Numbered from the stretch's first letter, positions 10,193-19,101 are shown. The stretch: 64,000 bases of DNA from Thalassobacillus cyri (GCF_900107755.1 NZ_FNQR01000005.1:163775-227774); one strand, 5' to 3'. Notes: generated by a model from the sequence alone, not told the origin. A program made the numbers and translations.

Positions 10193-11920
10193 ATGACGAA
10201 AGAGAAGAGGATTGCCATATGGTTGACCTGGCTTTTCGTTTGGCCGATTAGTTTATACGGGGTATATAGTTATATGGAACCAGGATTTGAAGGTTTAATG
10301 GCGGATCTATTCTCTTTTGCCATTTTAATTTGTATTGTCTCTTTATTCCCTCTTATATTTAAAGAGGGGCCGATCTTTTTGATTCAGGGTGTCAGTCTGG
10401 CAGTGTTTCTTTATTTCGGCTTATTTATGGAAATAGTTCTGACGCAGATAGGTGTTATCTCCCTGCTTATAAAAGTGCGCATCACACGGGAGGACCTGCA
10501 CCGCTTTCCGATGAACATGCTGATGTTTTTAGTCACGAGTATCGTTGGCGCTACAGTCTACTATCTTCTTGGGGGAGAGCATGGCAGTGCTGCCTATAAT
10601 GAGTTGTATGATATCTTTCCTATTCTTGCTTATGCTATTATTATATTTTTAGTGAATCAGACCTTGATTAAAGTAATAGGGGTACTCCTACAGAAGCGCC
10701 CGTTTCAATTGATTGATCGTGCTACTTTATGGGAAACATACACTACAGTGCTCATTTTCCCGGTGGGTTTTGTCTTGTACAGGCTGTATGCTGATCTAGG
10801 AATCGTGGCCGTTTATTACGTAGGTATCCCTTTTGTTTTTATTTCTGCCATGCTCATGCTGTACCATACCAGCCAACAACTTAATGGATACCTGCAAAAG
10901 ACGAGTGATATCGGTCATGAACTTACAGGACGTCTGAAATCCAAGGAAGTGATCGATCTCTTCATACTTCGGGTAGCAGAGCTCTTACCGCTTAAATATA
11001 TTTATATTTTTAATGTGAAAGATGAGGAAAGCCTGACCTTGATGCGGTTTTATGATGGAAGCGGGCAATATAGCTTCTCCGAGTTCACTTTAAAGCCAGG
11101 GGAGGGTGTCAGTGGCTATGTGTGGCGGGAAAGAAAGGGAGTACGGTACAAAAAACAAGGCGAGTGGCTGCATTTAAATAATGGTTATATTCCAGATGAT
11201 GGAGAAAGCGTTTTATCACTACCTGTCTTTCAGAATAATAAAATCGTTTCGGTTATTACGGTTATTTCTGATCAAAAGCGCGCATTTGAAAAGTATCAAT
11301 ATATGATTTTAGACATTTTGATTAATTATCTTGCTGTAGCTATTGAGAATGCGAACAATTATGAGCTCACTAAAAATAAAAGTGAACGTTGTCCCCTCAC
11401 GAATTTATATAATTACCGTTACTTCGAAGAGCAATTGGAAAAAACATTTCTCACCTTTAACAAGACAAATCGACCCATGTCGCTTGTTTTATTGGATATT
11501 GATCATTTCAAGGTAGTAAATGATACATATGGGCACCAGAGCGGCAACGAAATTCTATGCAGTGTGGCGGATTTGCTGAAGAATCAGATTGGAAGTGAAG
11601 GTCTGGCAGCTCGCTATGGTGGAGAAGAGTTTGTTATCTTATTACCGGGTTATAACCTTAGTGAAACGATGAACACCGCTGAAAAACTAAGGGAAAGTAT
11701 AGCATCATCCACTTTTTATGCTTATGATCATATTGTAAATCAGGACGGCCCGGCTGCTGTTTCCATTACAGCAAGTATTGGAGTAGCCACCTATCCCGAC
11801 CACTGTGAAGAAGCACTTGAGCTTGTCCGCCATGCGGACCGGGCTATGTATGTAGGCGCAAAACAACAAGGGCGCAACAAAGTTGCCAACTATGAAAGTT
11901 TACTAGGGATAGCTGAATAA
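10193..11920 (+). CDS. Membrane GAF-GGDEF diguanylate cyclase
   Basis: This likely makes the second messenger c-di-GMP. About six hydrophobic segments fill residues 1-210, followed by a GAF-like sensor (about 225-390) and a GGDEF domain (about 405-570). The active-site variant GGEEF falls at 476-480 and is normally catalytically competent. No RxxD inhibitory site is seen before it, so product inhibition may be absent. The ATG at 10184 is only 1 nt from the AGGGAG site, so ATG 10193 (spacing 9) is preferred. It lies alone between folC and comC. The input signal is unknown. Confidence 0.87.
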   Translation: MTKEKRIAIWLTWLFVWPISLYGVYSYMEPGFEGLMADLFSFAILICIVSLFPLIFKEGPIFLIQGVSLAVFLYFGLFMEIVLTQIGVISLLIKVRITREDLHRFPMNMLMFLVTSIVGATVYYLLGGEHGSAAYNELYDIFPILAYAIIIFLVNQTLIKVIGVLLQKRPFQLIDRATLWETYTTVLIFPVGFVLYRLYADLGIVAVYYVGIPFVFISAMLMLYHTSQQLNGYLQKTSDIGHELTGRLKSKEVIDLFILRVAELLPLKYIYIFNVKDEESLTLMRFYDGSGQYSFSEFTLKPGEGVSGYVWRERKGVRYKKQGEWLHLNNGYIPDDGESVLSLPVFQNNKIVSVITVISDQKRAFEKYQYMILDILINYLAVAIENANNYELTKNKSERCPLTNLYNYRYFEEQLEKTFLTFNKTNRPMSLVLLDIDHFKVVNDTYGHQSGNEILCSVADLLKNQIGSEGLAARYGGEEFVILLPGYNLSETMNTAEKLRESIASSTFYAYDHIVNQDGPAAVSITASIGVATYPDHCEEALELVRHADRAMYVGAKQQGRNKVANYESLLGIAE

Positions 11921-12002
11921 TCAATGGAGCTATCTCTGGTAAATTCTTCGCCTTATCTTCGTTTATCCTCTCCCCCCAAATATCCTCGAAGGAGATTGTT
12001 TG

Positions 12003-12755
12003 ATGAAATTTAATCTCATTTTTTATTTTTTCCTTATTGGCTTGGTATTCGGTTCTTTTTTTAATGTAGTCGGCTTTCGAATCCCCATACAATCTTTCTT
12101 CCGGCATCACCGTTCCCACTGTCCCTCATGCGATAAGCAGCTTTCCTGGCAGGACTTGATCCCTGTTTTATCTTACCTACGTCTGAAAGGGAAGTGTCGG
12201 TATTGCCACACCTCTATTTCTATTATTTATCCCTTTGTAGAACTCTTCACTGGTAGTTTATTCGCATACAGCTTTTACATTTTTGGATTAACATTAGAAC
12301 TCTTCACTGCTTTATTGTTAATTTCCCTGTTCAGCATTATTTTTGTCAGTGACATGGCTTATATGCATATTCCTGATAAAGTGCTGCTCGTATTTTTTAT
12401 CCTATTCCTGGTTCTTCGTATGCTACAGCCCATAATTTCCTGGAGCAATGCTTTTCTTGGGGGGATTTCAGGAATAGTGCTCATAGGAGCGATTATTCTT
12501 CTTAGTAACGGGGGCATGGGTGCTGGAGATATGAAGTTGTTTGGAATAATAGGTTTCATCATGGAGGTCGAAGGTTTGATGGTTACTTTTTTTCTAGCTG
12601 TCATTAGTGGAGCTCTTCTCAGTATAATTCTGATGTTATCAGGGAAAGCATCACGAAGCCATCCCATTCCTTTTGCCCCCTTTATCATCTTTGGATCTTT
12701 AACTTCCTTCTTTTACGGTGACAGAATCCTGATATGGTACATCGCTTTCTTTTAA
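12003..12755 (+). CDS. comC: Prepilin peptidase / type IV prepilin leader methylase
   Basis: ComC cleaves and N-methylates the ComG pseudopilins needed for DNA uptake, at the membrane. Counting from ATG 12003 (250 residues), four cysteines in two CxxC pairs (Cys40/43 and Cys65/68) form the zinc-binding methylase loop. The aspartyl-protease residues are Asp117 (VSDMAYMHIPD) and Asp176 of the GxGD-type motif GAGDMK. Seven to eight hydrophobic segments are visible. AAGGAG sits 8 nt before the ATG. Location upstream of spoIIB/maf/radC is the usual Bacillus order. Confidence 0.95.
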   Translation: MKFNLIFYFFLIGLVFGSFFNVVGFRIPIQSFFRHHRSHCPSCDKQLSWQDLIPVLSYLRLKGKCRYCHTSISIIYPFVELFTGSLFAYSFYIFGLTLELFTALLLISLFSIIFVSDMAYMHIPDKVLLVFFILFLVLRMLQPIISWSNAFLGGISGIVLIGAIILLSNGGMGAGDMKLFGIIGFIMEVEGLMVTFFLAVISGALLSIILMLSGKASRSHPIPFAPFIIFGSLTSFFYGDRILIWYIAFF

Positions 12756-12778
12756 CAAGACTCTGTTAAAACCCAGTG

Positions 12779-13032
12779 TTTGATTTTAGCTCCCTTTACT
12801 TGAAGACTCAGTTTTGAGAGAAACTGTTTCTGTTATGGTGGTGAGCGTTTGGAGGTTCGGGAAATCACTCGCTTTCCATGGGGGTACGGTGATCTTCCTC
12901 GGGCTAAAGCCCTGCGGGATCTCATCATGTACTATTTTCCCATAGGACTTTGAATAAGCTTCTTGAATAAACTCGGCACGAAGAAAATGCGTAGCATTTT
13001 CGAGGAGTCTTGCAATTTCCCGGACCTCCTTG
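12779..13032 (+). repeat. Dispersed structured repeat, copy 1 (with 60-bp insert)
   Basis: This stretch closely matches bases 63800-64000: GACTCAGTTT ... GTTTC ... GGTGGTGAGCG ... GGGAAATCACTCGCTTTCCATGG ... CCTCGGGCT.AAGCCCTGCGGGATCTCA and so on (segments listed, not contiguous). The outer arms GGAGGTTCGGGAAAT (12851-12865) and ATTTCCCGGACCTCC (about 13015-13029) are inverted repeats, and a nested hairpin lies between them. Compared with copy 2 it carries about 60 extra bases (about 12955-13008) bounded by AGGA on both sides and containing the hairpin GAAAATGC-GTA-GCATTTTC. No open frame is convincing here. Confidence 0.85.
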
Positions 13033-13139
13033 CGTTCATGATTAAAACGGAAACATCGGTATGGTGTTCTTCAAACAAAGGTAGAGCTATTCATGAAAGT
13101 GCACTGTCACCTGCATCATAATTCAAAATTATTCGTGGA

Positions 13140-13305
13140 AGACATCTTCATCTATTACAGGGTTCATTTCTCCCATCCTTCGGCTGCGTTGGTAGGAAAG
13201 CTGCGAGACTCCCGCGGGAGACGGAGCTAGGCAAGATCCCACAGGAGTGAAACGACTGAGGAGGCTTGCCAGTTCCCCCGCAGGAAAGAAATGAATGCGT
13301 AATCT
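13140..13305. repeat. GC-rich Bacillaceae-type dispersed repeat
   Basis: The segment GCTGCGAGACTCCCGCGGGA ... AGATCCCACAGGAGTGAAAC ... GAGGAGGCTTGCC ... CCCCGCAGGAAAG resembles a GC-rich intergenic repeat I recognise from many Bacillus-group genomes. An inner stem GGCAAG / CTTGCC encloses the centre. It is much more GC-rich than the flanks, and overlapping reading frames here look spurious. The origin (MITE-like or structured RNA) is unknown to me. Confidence 0.7.
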
Positions 13306-13404
13306 CCTTGGGAAACACGACACGCATAAGCAGAACATCAAAAGGGAAGGGCTCTTTCTTCCCGTTGGTGGACTGCTTATGTCGCGAGTGTCTAGGCGAT
13401 GAAG

Positions 13405-13495
13405 TTGGAAAGCGAGTAGTTTCCCAGCCACCCCTTACTCTTTTTTGGTAAAGAACCCCTTCTATCTTGAAACTGAGTCTTCGACTTTACGGCCC
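13405..13495 (-). repeat. Inverted partial copy of the structured repeat
   Basis: On the reverse strand this contains GGGAAACTACTCGCTTTCC (13406-13425 region) and AAGACTCAGTTTC (about 13469-13481). These match the left part of copy 1, where the same landmarks occur in the same order on the forward strand. The ~890-bp comC-spoIIB gap therefore holds two facing copies around the GC-rich element. Confidence 0.65.
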
Positions 13496-13727
13496 TATTG
13501 TTGAATGAAAAACCAACAACAATCTTTAAAAAAGGTACTGATTTACCAGTGATATTTAACAAAGCCACTGATAAAAAAATATCAATAATGATACAAGACA
13601 TAGTCAACAAATAACTGCTTGAAAAGAAATTGTCGAACGTTAATTGCATTCCGGTGACAAGTTTCGTCTACTTTTTTTAAATACTTTTGGTAGAGTAGTA
13701 CAAAACGACCCAGAGGTGGTGAATCTA

Positions 13728-14633
13728 GTGGACAAGCAGGATAAAATCTCTATAAGGATGAATGGCAAAGAGACATTGATCCCTCGGGAAGACGAGAAAG
13801 CGATAGAGGAGGTAGTTACTTCTCAAGAAGAACAAGCAGCTACAGCTGAAGTATATGAATATGAACACTCGGAACAGAAAAAAGTAATCAAACCCGAAGC
13901 TTGGAAGAAGCATCCCTATTATAAAAAAAAGAAGAGGAAAAAGAAGCTTTCTTCCCCTGTGAAGAATATCGTCGTGTCAGTAATTGGAGCACTATTGTTA
14001 GGGCTTTTACTAGGGTTTATTTTACTCCGTATGTTTGTAGGGATTACTGAAAGTGATGGGGCAGCAACAGAAAATCCTGTCGCATACACAGGGGGTACAG
14101 ATACTGGGAATGCTGAATCAGTAACAACGGATGGAGGAAGCGCCATTAAACTTCCAACTGTCGAAGCGTATGTGGTTCAGGCAGGGTATTTTACAAGCAG
14201 GGAGAAAGCGGAAGAATGGAGCCAAAACTATATAGAAAAAGGATATCCTACTGTAGTTTGGGAGCGGGAGGGTGATGTTTTCCTATTTACAGGACTGGCC
14301 AGAAGTTATGAGGCTGCTAATGAAAAAGCATCCCCATTACTTAAGGATGACCTTCAAACCTATGTCAAACCTTGGAAAGTCACAGCAACTGAAAAGGTGA
14401 ACGTAAAAGGAGCGGAACCTCTCAGTGGTTTCGCTGATTTATTCTATTCGACTATAGATGGAAAAGAAACGACAGAGGAATGGAATCAACTTGCTGTACG
14501 CCTGCCTGAAAATGAAACATTCAACGAACTTAAAGCTGCTATAAAGAGTTTAAGTAAATCGAATAGCAGCAGCCAAAAAGATGTGCTTTTATTGAAAATT
14601 TGGAAAAGCTATGAAAATATTCTTAAAAAATAG
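13728..14633 (+). CDS. spoIIB: SpoIIB-like SPOR-domain sporulation protein
   Basis: SpoIIB works in septal peptidoglycan remodelling during engulfment. From GTG 13728 (behind AGAGGTGGT, spacing 7) the 301-residue product starts MDKQDKISIRMNGKETLIP, like the SpoIIB N-terminus. A lysine-rich stretch (HPYYKKKKRKKK) is followed by one transmembrane helix (about 80-105 of this numbering) and then a SPOR domain (about 135-205, VQAGYFTSREKAEEWSQ ... VFLFTGLARSYEAA). The longer frame from 13644 lacks a ribosome site. The comC-spoIIB-maf order supports the call. Confidence 0.85.
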   Translation: MDKQDKISIRMNGKETLIPREDEKAIEEVVTSQEEQAATAEVYEYEHSEQKKVIKPEAWKKHPYYKKKKRKKKLSSPVKNIVVSVIGALLLGLLLGFILLRMFVGITESDGAATENPVAYTGGTDTGNAESVTTDGGSAIKLPTVEAYVVQAGYFTSREKAEEWSQNYIEKGYPTVVWEREGDVFLFTGLARSYEAANEKASPLLKDDLQTYVKPWKVTATEKVNVKGAEPLSGFADLFYSTIDGKETTEEWNQLAVRLPENETFNELKAAIKSLSKSNSSSQKDVLLLKIWKSYENILKK

Positions 14634-14658
14634 GTGCTGTAAGTGCCTATTTTTTTAT
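14624..14658 (+). terminator. Terminator after spoIIB
   Basis: Hairpin AAAAAATAGG / CCTATTTTTT overlapping the stop codon and followed by more T residues. Confidence 0.8.
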
Positions 14659-14822
14659 TTTAGTTTAATTATTTAACTAGAAAGTAGGAAAAGCTTATAA
14701 TAAAAATCAGATATGTAGAATATAGAAAAAGCTAAATCGCAATATAACTATTTTTATTATTTCTTGAAAGTTTAATACACTGGTTAGAACCTCACAGTTT
14801 GTTATTGGGAAAGGGTGTCAGG

Positions 14823-15392
14823 ATGGACAAATCATTAGTGTTAGGCTCAGCTTCACCAAGAAGGAAAAGTCTGCTTGAATTAGCCGGCTTTCAATTTGGA
14901 ATCAGAACAAGCGAAGCAGATGAATCTGTCGTTAAGAGTAAGGATCCTGAAACGTTGGTTCAGAAGCTTGCAGAGGTAAAGGCCGAGCAAATCGCTACAA
15001 CAGAAAATGAAGTATTAGTAACGGCGGATACAGTTGTAAGCTTTGCTGGAAACGTGTTGGGAAAACCGGAAAACCGGATGGAAGCAATCGAAACACTTCA
15101 GCTATTAAGCGGCAATACTCATGCCGTTCATACAGGTGTGATGATCCGGGGGTATAATCAATCTAAAATATTTTCCATAAAAACCGACGTAGAATTTATG
15201 GAGTTGGCGGAAACAGATATCATTCGTTATGTAGATACAGGAGATCCTTTCGATAAAGCGGGAAGCTATGGAATCCAAACGAAAGGAGCATTATTGGTAA
15301 AAGGGATACGTGGAGATTATTATAATGTCGTCGGGCTTCCTATCGCTTATCTGGTAAAAGAGCTTGAAAAATATGACATCACTCCCTCTTGA
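14823..15392 (+). CDS. maf: Maf nucleoside-triphosphate pyrophosphatase
   Basis: Maf proteins hydrolyse non-canonical or dTTP/UTP-type nucleotides and affect septum formation. From ATG 14823 (AAGGGTG site, spacing about 5) the 189-residue product matches the usual Maf length. It has the signature LGSASPRRKSLL (6-17), TADTVVS (about 66-72) and the lysine/glutamine cluster FDKAGSYGIQTKGALLV (about 150-166). The upstream in-frame ATG at 14799 has no ribosome site. It lies directly upstream of radC, as in other bacilli. Confidence 0.94.
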   Translation: MDKSLVLGSASPRRKSLLELAGFQFGIRTSEADESVVKSKDPETLVQKLAEVKAEQIATTENEVLVTADTVVSFAGNVLGKPENRMEAIETLQLLSGNTHAVHTGVMIRGYNQSKIFSIKTDVEFMELAETDIIRYVDTGDPFDKAGSYGIQTKGALLVKGIRGDYYNVVGLPIAYLVKELEKYDITPS

Positions 15393-15426
15393 AAATAATT
15401 TGTGAGGAAAAACAGGAAAGGGTGCA

Positions 15427-16122
15427 GTGATTTTGTCAGATGCCCAGGTTATGTTGAAAGATGTGCCTCTAGCTGATAGGCCAAGGGAGCGTATGATAGA
15501 ACATGGTCCCCGTCATTTATCGAACCAGGAACTGATAGCTATTCTCCTTGGCAGTGGATCGAAGAACGATTCAGTGATGAACTTGTCCCAGCGTTTGCTG
15601 ATACATTTTGAGGGCTTGGATCTTTTGAAGGATGCCACAATTGAAGAATTGACAGCGATCAAAGGAGTAGGTACAGCAAAAGCTGTGCTCATCCAGGCGG
15701 CCTTAGAAATAGGTAAAAGAATCCATCAAATGAAGCCGCCTGAACGCTACATCATTCGCAGCCCGGAGGATGGAGCAGATTTTGTAATGGAAGAGCTGCG
15801 AGGACTTAAACAGGAACATTTCATATGTCTGTTTCTGAATACGAAAAATCAAGTTCTGCATCGACAAACGATATTCATTGGAAGTCTCAACGCCTCGATC
15901 GTTCACCCGCGCGAAGTCTATAAAGAAGCGGTCAAGCGGTCAGCTGCCTCACTTATTTGTATTCATAACCACCCCTCTGGTGATCCGACTCCATCGCAAG
16001 AAGACATCAATGTAACGAGAAGATTAGCGGAATCAGGGAAGATGATCGGTATCGAATTGTTGGACCATTTAGTGATTGGTGATCGGAAATTTGTATCCCT
16101 TAAAGAAAAAGGGTACTTGTAA
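15427..16122 (+). CDS. radC: RadC/YsxA JAB-domain protein
   Basis: A 231-residue protein with an N-terminal helix-hairpin-helix-like UPF0758 region (residues 15-80, GPRHLSNQELIAILLGSGS, IKGVGTAKAV) and a C-terminal JAB/MPN metalloprotease-like domain carrying HNHPSGDPTPSQED (about 178-191). Despite the name, a role in recombination repair is unproven. Start is GTG 15427; TTG 15433 is an alternative, as the AGGAAAGGG site spaces better to it. This is the last host gene before the prophage. Confidence 0.93.
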   Translation: MILSDAQVMLKDVPLADRPRERMIEHGPRHLSNQELIAILLGSGSKNDSVMNLSQRLLIHFEGLDLLKDATIEELTAIKGVGTAKAVLIQAALEIGKRIHQMKPPERYIIRSPEDGADFVMEELRGLKQEHFICLFLNTKNQVLHRQTIFIGSLNASIVHPREVYKEAVKRSAASLICIHNHPSGDPTPSQEDINVTRRLAESGKMIGIELLDHLVIGDRKFVSLKEKGYL

Positions 16123-16166
16123 TACTTTCTGTTTTTTCAATGAAACCCTATGAAAGGTGGGATGTA

Positions 16167-16211
16167 GAGGTTTTCAATCAGATTTTAAAAGGGAAACCTA
16201 ACGAAAACCTC
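16167..16211. other. Inverted repeat next to integrase; candidate left att region
   Basis: A perfect 9-bp inverted repeat GAGGTTTTC (16167-16175) / GAAAACCTC (16203-16211) with a 27-bp spacer lies between the radC stop and the integrase stop, where the left attachment site should be. A 9-base direct match AAAACCTCA occurs here (16204-16212) and at 59303-59311. That is too short to prove attL/attR. Confidence 0.35.
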
Positions 16212-16221
16212 ACACAAATTT

Positions 16222-17445
16222 TTAAAACACCATTTTTTCTAGGAGGTTCCCGTACAATTCGGATATTTTAACGGGAGCTTCCTTTTTCATTTTATTAGTC
16301 ACATGTGTATAGATTTGGACAGTTGTACCAGCATCATCGTGACCAACTCTTTTCATGATTGTAGCTAATTCCACTTTTGCTTCAGCAAGCATACTCACAT
16401 GAGTGTGTCTAAAAATATGAGGAGTAGCTTTCTTCTGGATATCTGTATATTTTAGAAGTCGGTTCATTCTTTTATTCAATTGTATGGTGTTAAAAGGGAA
16501 CCCATTAGGTCGAGCAAAAACAAAATTCTCATCGTGATAGGGGACAATAGTATTGTAATATGGCACCTCTGTATTTCTGAGCTTAAGCTTACGTTTATCG
16601 TTATCATTAACCACCTTCCTTAGCATGTCCATTACCTTTTTCTCCATGATAACTTCACGAACAGACCCTTCAGTCTTAGGCGGTGTTAATACATACTCCC
16701 TCATGTTGTTCGATTCATTATAAATAGTTTTTGTTATATCAATAGTATTAGTTTCAAAGTTTAAATCTTCTTTTTTCAAAGCGCATAATTCACCAGGACG
16801 CATCCCGGAGAAAGCTAATGTATAAAACCTTTCTTTGTCATAAAGCTTACCGTATTTAACTGCAGCTGCTAAAAACTGTTCCAATTCTTCACGATCCAAA
16901 TATTTCTCTTCAACCGCATCTTTCTTAATCTCAAATATGGATTTTTGCCGTTTGGGTATGTCTATATCAAGCGCAGGGTTTTCAGTAATCCAATTATTCT
17001 TTTTGGCAAATTTAAAGATGCGATTTCCGGTACTGTGTATCCCTTTAACTGTATTCCTGGCGTAATCATTAAATATGGTATTTATTACATTCTGATATAA
17101 GAAATGAGTTATGTTAGCAATTGGCTTCTTTGCTATATGCTTATTCAAAATATTTATATCTTTTCGACATCTAAGTAATGTGCTGTCCTTTTTTCCTGTT
17201 ACCTTATACATTTCATACCAGGTATGGGCAAGCTCATCAAAAGTCATCTGACCTGATTTTTGATAATCATGACCATATCGTTCTAATTCATGGATAGCTT
17301 GAAGTACTTTTTTCTTAGCATCTTTTTGCTTAATCGCTCGGCGAGTGATTTGTTTTCGTTTGCCTGTGACTGGATCTCTTGGTCCATCAGACACACACTC
17401 CCATCGGACTTGACCAGATTTTAAGGTGATTTTTTCACAATGCAT
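16222..17445 (-). CDS. int: Phage tyrosine integrase
   Basis: Site-specific recombinase expected to integrate and excise the prophage. From ATG 17445 (AAAGGAGGT, spacing 8; the GTG six bases upstream is too close) the 407-residue product has an AP2-like arm-binding N-terminus (WECVSDGPRDPVTGKRKQ), a SAM-like core-binding domain (about 65-165), and a catalytic domain with R216 (GMRPGE), H343/R346 (PHIFRHTH), H369 (VGHDD) and nucleophile Y379 (IYTHV). It is the terminal leftward gene, adjacent to the host junction after radC, and resembles Tn916/ICEBs1-type integrases. Confidence 0.96.
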   Translation of the reverse strand: MHCEKITLKSGQVRWECVSDGPRDPVTGKRKQITRRAIKQKDAKKKVLQAIHELERYGHDYQKSGQMTFDELAHTWYEMYKVTGKKDSTLLRCRKDINILNKHIAKKPIANITHFLYQNVINTIFNDYARNTVKGIHSTGNRIFKFAKKNNWITENPALDIDIPKRQKSIFEIKKDAVEEKYLDREELEQFLAAAVKYGKLYDKERFYTLAFSGMRPGELCALKKEDLNFETNTIDITKTIYNESNNMREYVLTPPKTEGSVREVIMEKKVMDMLRKVVNDNDKRKLKLRNTEVPYYNTIVPYHDENFVFARPNGFPFNTIQLNKRMNRLLKYTDIQKKATPHIFRHTHVSMLAEAKVELATIMKRVGHDDAGTTVQIYTHVTNKMKKEAPVKISELYGNLLEKMVF

Positions 17446-17495
17446 TGACACATACCTCCTTTATAATAATGTAAGTTAAAAGACCTTCAAGTAAG

Positions 17496-17575
17496 GTGAC
17501 AATTATTCATAAGCGTTAGTGTATGCGATGGTTATCAAACTGCCTAAGCCTTTCGGACGTAAAAGGAATTGTCAC
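17496..17575. other. Inverted repeat upstream of int
   Basis: Perfect 9-bp inverted repeat GTGACAATT (17496-17504) / AATTGTCAC (17567-17575) in the 130-bp gap between the ImmA-like gene and int. It could be arm-type integrase or excisionase sites, or a hairpin in the int leader. Confidence 0.4.
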
Positions 17576-17576
17576 A

Positions 17577-18071
17577 TTAATATTTCTCAGTGATAAAGGT
17601 TGTGTGCAGACGTCGCCAAATTTGTTCATAACGTTCATTGCATAGCTTTTCTGTTACTCTGAAATCATTTGCCCAGCGAGAAATGATGTCTTTATCAGAT
17701 AGATCATATTCCTTTATCATGTGGTGGGGAAGAGCAGCATAGAGGGTGAAATGGCGTGCGTCACGCTCTTGGAGCTCTCGAAACGCTTGAGGCATCATAG
17801 ATTGCCTTCCCGTATGGCGTATAGCATGACACAGCTCATGATAAAACTGTTCTCTCTGTTCTTCTTTAGAACAGCGACCATCAATAATGATTGCTCGGTA
17901 ATTACCAAAGCGATCGTAACGGGAAGGCATGTCCTTGCGTATTAAGTGAATTCTATATTTCCTAGCTATGCGAGTGGCTTTGAGGTCCTTGGGATTAGTC
18001 CAACCATTTCTTATGTACCATTCAGAGACCCAATCTTCTAAGTATGTTGTAGGGTATAATGGAAATTTCAT
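17577..18071 (-). CDS. ImmA/IrrE-family metalloprotease
   Basis: Members of this family cleave XRE-type repressors; in ICEBs1, ImmA degrades ImmR to induce the element. From ATG 18071 the 164-residue product starts MKFPLYPTTYLEDWV, typical of the phage members, and has the zinc motif HELCH at 78-82 (Glu79 catalytic), preceded by IIIDGRCSKEEQREQFY. The longer frame from 18122 adds an unlikely N-terminus. It probably inactivates the repressor encoded at 21611-22003, although the two genes are separated here by 3.5 kb of cargo. Confidence 0.85.
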   Translation of the reverse strand: MKFPLYPTTYLEDWVSEWYIRNGWTNPKDLKATRIARKYRIHLIRKDMPSRYDRFGNYRAIIIDGRCSKEEQREQFYHELCHAIRHTGRQSMMPQAFRELQERDARHFTLYAALPHHMIKEYDLSDKDIISRWANDFRVTEKLCNERYEQIWRRLHTTFITEKY

Positions 18072-18125
18072 GTATGTCACATCCTCAAATAAGATTATAC
18101 GAACAAATGTTCCTATTTTCAAATA

Positions 18126-18162
18126 AAAAAAGTCCGTTCACCCTTATGAACGGACTTTTTTT
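18126..18162 (-). terminator. Terminator downstream of the sce7725-like gene
   Basis: Perfect stem AAAGTCCGTTCA / TGAACGGACTTT with A- and T-runs on both sides. It ends leftward transcription of the 19938-18164 gene pair before the ImmA-like gene. Confidence 0.88.
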
Positions 18163-18163
18163 A

Positions 18164-19090
18164 TTATAGTTTTTGAGCAAGTAGCTCTATATGATGTTTA
18201 ATAGAAAAACGTTTTGCCATCCCTAGTCCTGGATAATGTTTTCTTTCATGAGTATCTCTAAAGTCCTTAGAACCCTTTGTTTCCTTGAAGTAGCTATTAG
18301 TATCCATAAATTTAACTAATTTGGCTACTGCTTGTAAGTATTTGCCACCAGGATTTTCCGCACCTTCAGTATCATCCGAAACAAAATGTTGGATTACTAT
18401 TTCTTTGGTTGGGAGTTGTGTGGTTAGATGTAATGCAACTGCATGTGCTGGACCTCCACTTTCACTTAATTCTTTTCCTACCATTTGAAAATCACCAAAA
18501 CCATCATATTCAGGTCTGTAAGTAATATGTAAATCTGTAAAATAGGATTGGTTAGGGAACTCCGCATTCTTACTTGCTTTTTTGAATGAGTCTCTCATTA
18601 GAACCCTTTTGTAATTCGAAAAATGGCGTTTGTATAATTCACTTACCTGCTCGTCCATAAAAACTTGGTAATCTATTTTACCCATATTTTCATTCATAGT
18701 GTTTATAATTTCATCAACATCAGTGTTAGGACTAGATTGATGAATAAAAGTAAAATTGTCGCTGGAGTAATCATTGAATAACTTTTGTAAATTGTTGTGG
18801 GTTGTCTCTGTAGTTATGCAATATCCTAAGGAAACGTTAGCTAAAACTAATTCAGATAGTAATTCATCAATCTTTTCAGCTTCCTCTTTTAAATCGCCGT
18901 TTTGTGGGTTAATAATGAAAATATAAGGTATTTCAGCTTCACTCAATGAATTTAATTTGTTTAGAGTGGTTTTGTTATCATTTAAAGGCTCGATTATAGG
19001 TATTACACTTGAATGTTCGGAGAAAAACGGCACTAATTCATTTAATGCATGAAGCTCATTTGATTTTCCATAAAGGTAGGGAAAGTACAT
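18164..19090 (-). CDS. sce7725-like / beta-family protein of unknown function
   Basis: A 308-residue soluble protein starting MYFPYLYGKSNELHALNEL followed by VIPIIEPLNDN. This start and the alternating strand/helix pattern (PYIFIINP, YCITTET, FTFIHQS, YQVFMDE, KRVLMRD) match the protein group called sce7725 or beta family as I recall it, suggesting a TIM-barrel-like enzyme fold. The C-terminal third has conserved-looking H and D residues (DLHITYRPEYDGFGDF, AVALHLTT, HFVSDD, HERKHYPGLGMAKRF). The upstream partner gene ends 11 bp before it. Function is unknown; a two-gene phage-defence role is an inference from context. Confidence 0.7.
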   Translation of the reverse strand: MYFPYLYGKSNELHALNELVPFFSEHSSVIPIIEPLNDNKTTLNKLNSLSEAEIPYIFIINPQNGDLKEEAEKIDELLSELVLANVSLGYCITTETTHNNLQKLFNDYSSDNFTFIHQSSPNTDVDEIINTMNENMGKIDYQVFMDEQVSELYKRHFSNYKRVLMRDSFKKASKNAEFPNQSYFTDLHITYRPEYDGFGDFQMVGKELSESGGPAHAVALHLTTQLPTKEIVIQHFVSDDTEGAENPGGKYLQAVAKLVKFMDTNSYFKETKGSKDFRDTHERKHYPGLGMAKRFSIKHHIELLAQKL

Positions 19091-19101
19091 AGGTTAGCCT
19101 C

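Noticed and set aside
12951..13010. Insert in repeat copy 1 considered as an insertion sequence
   Set aside because: Only about 60 bp with no coding capacity or transposase; a 4-base AGGA flank is weak evidence of target duplication.
13129..13649. Overlapping reading frames of 60-100 codons on both strands in the comC-spoIIB gap
   Set aside because: They lie in GC-rich repeat sequence, lack ribosome sites, and have low-complexity compositions typical of repeat DNA.
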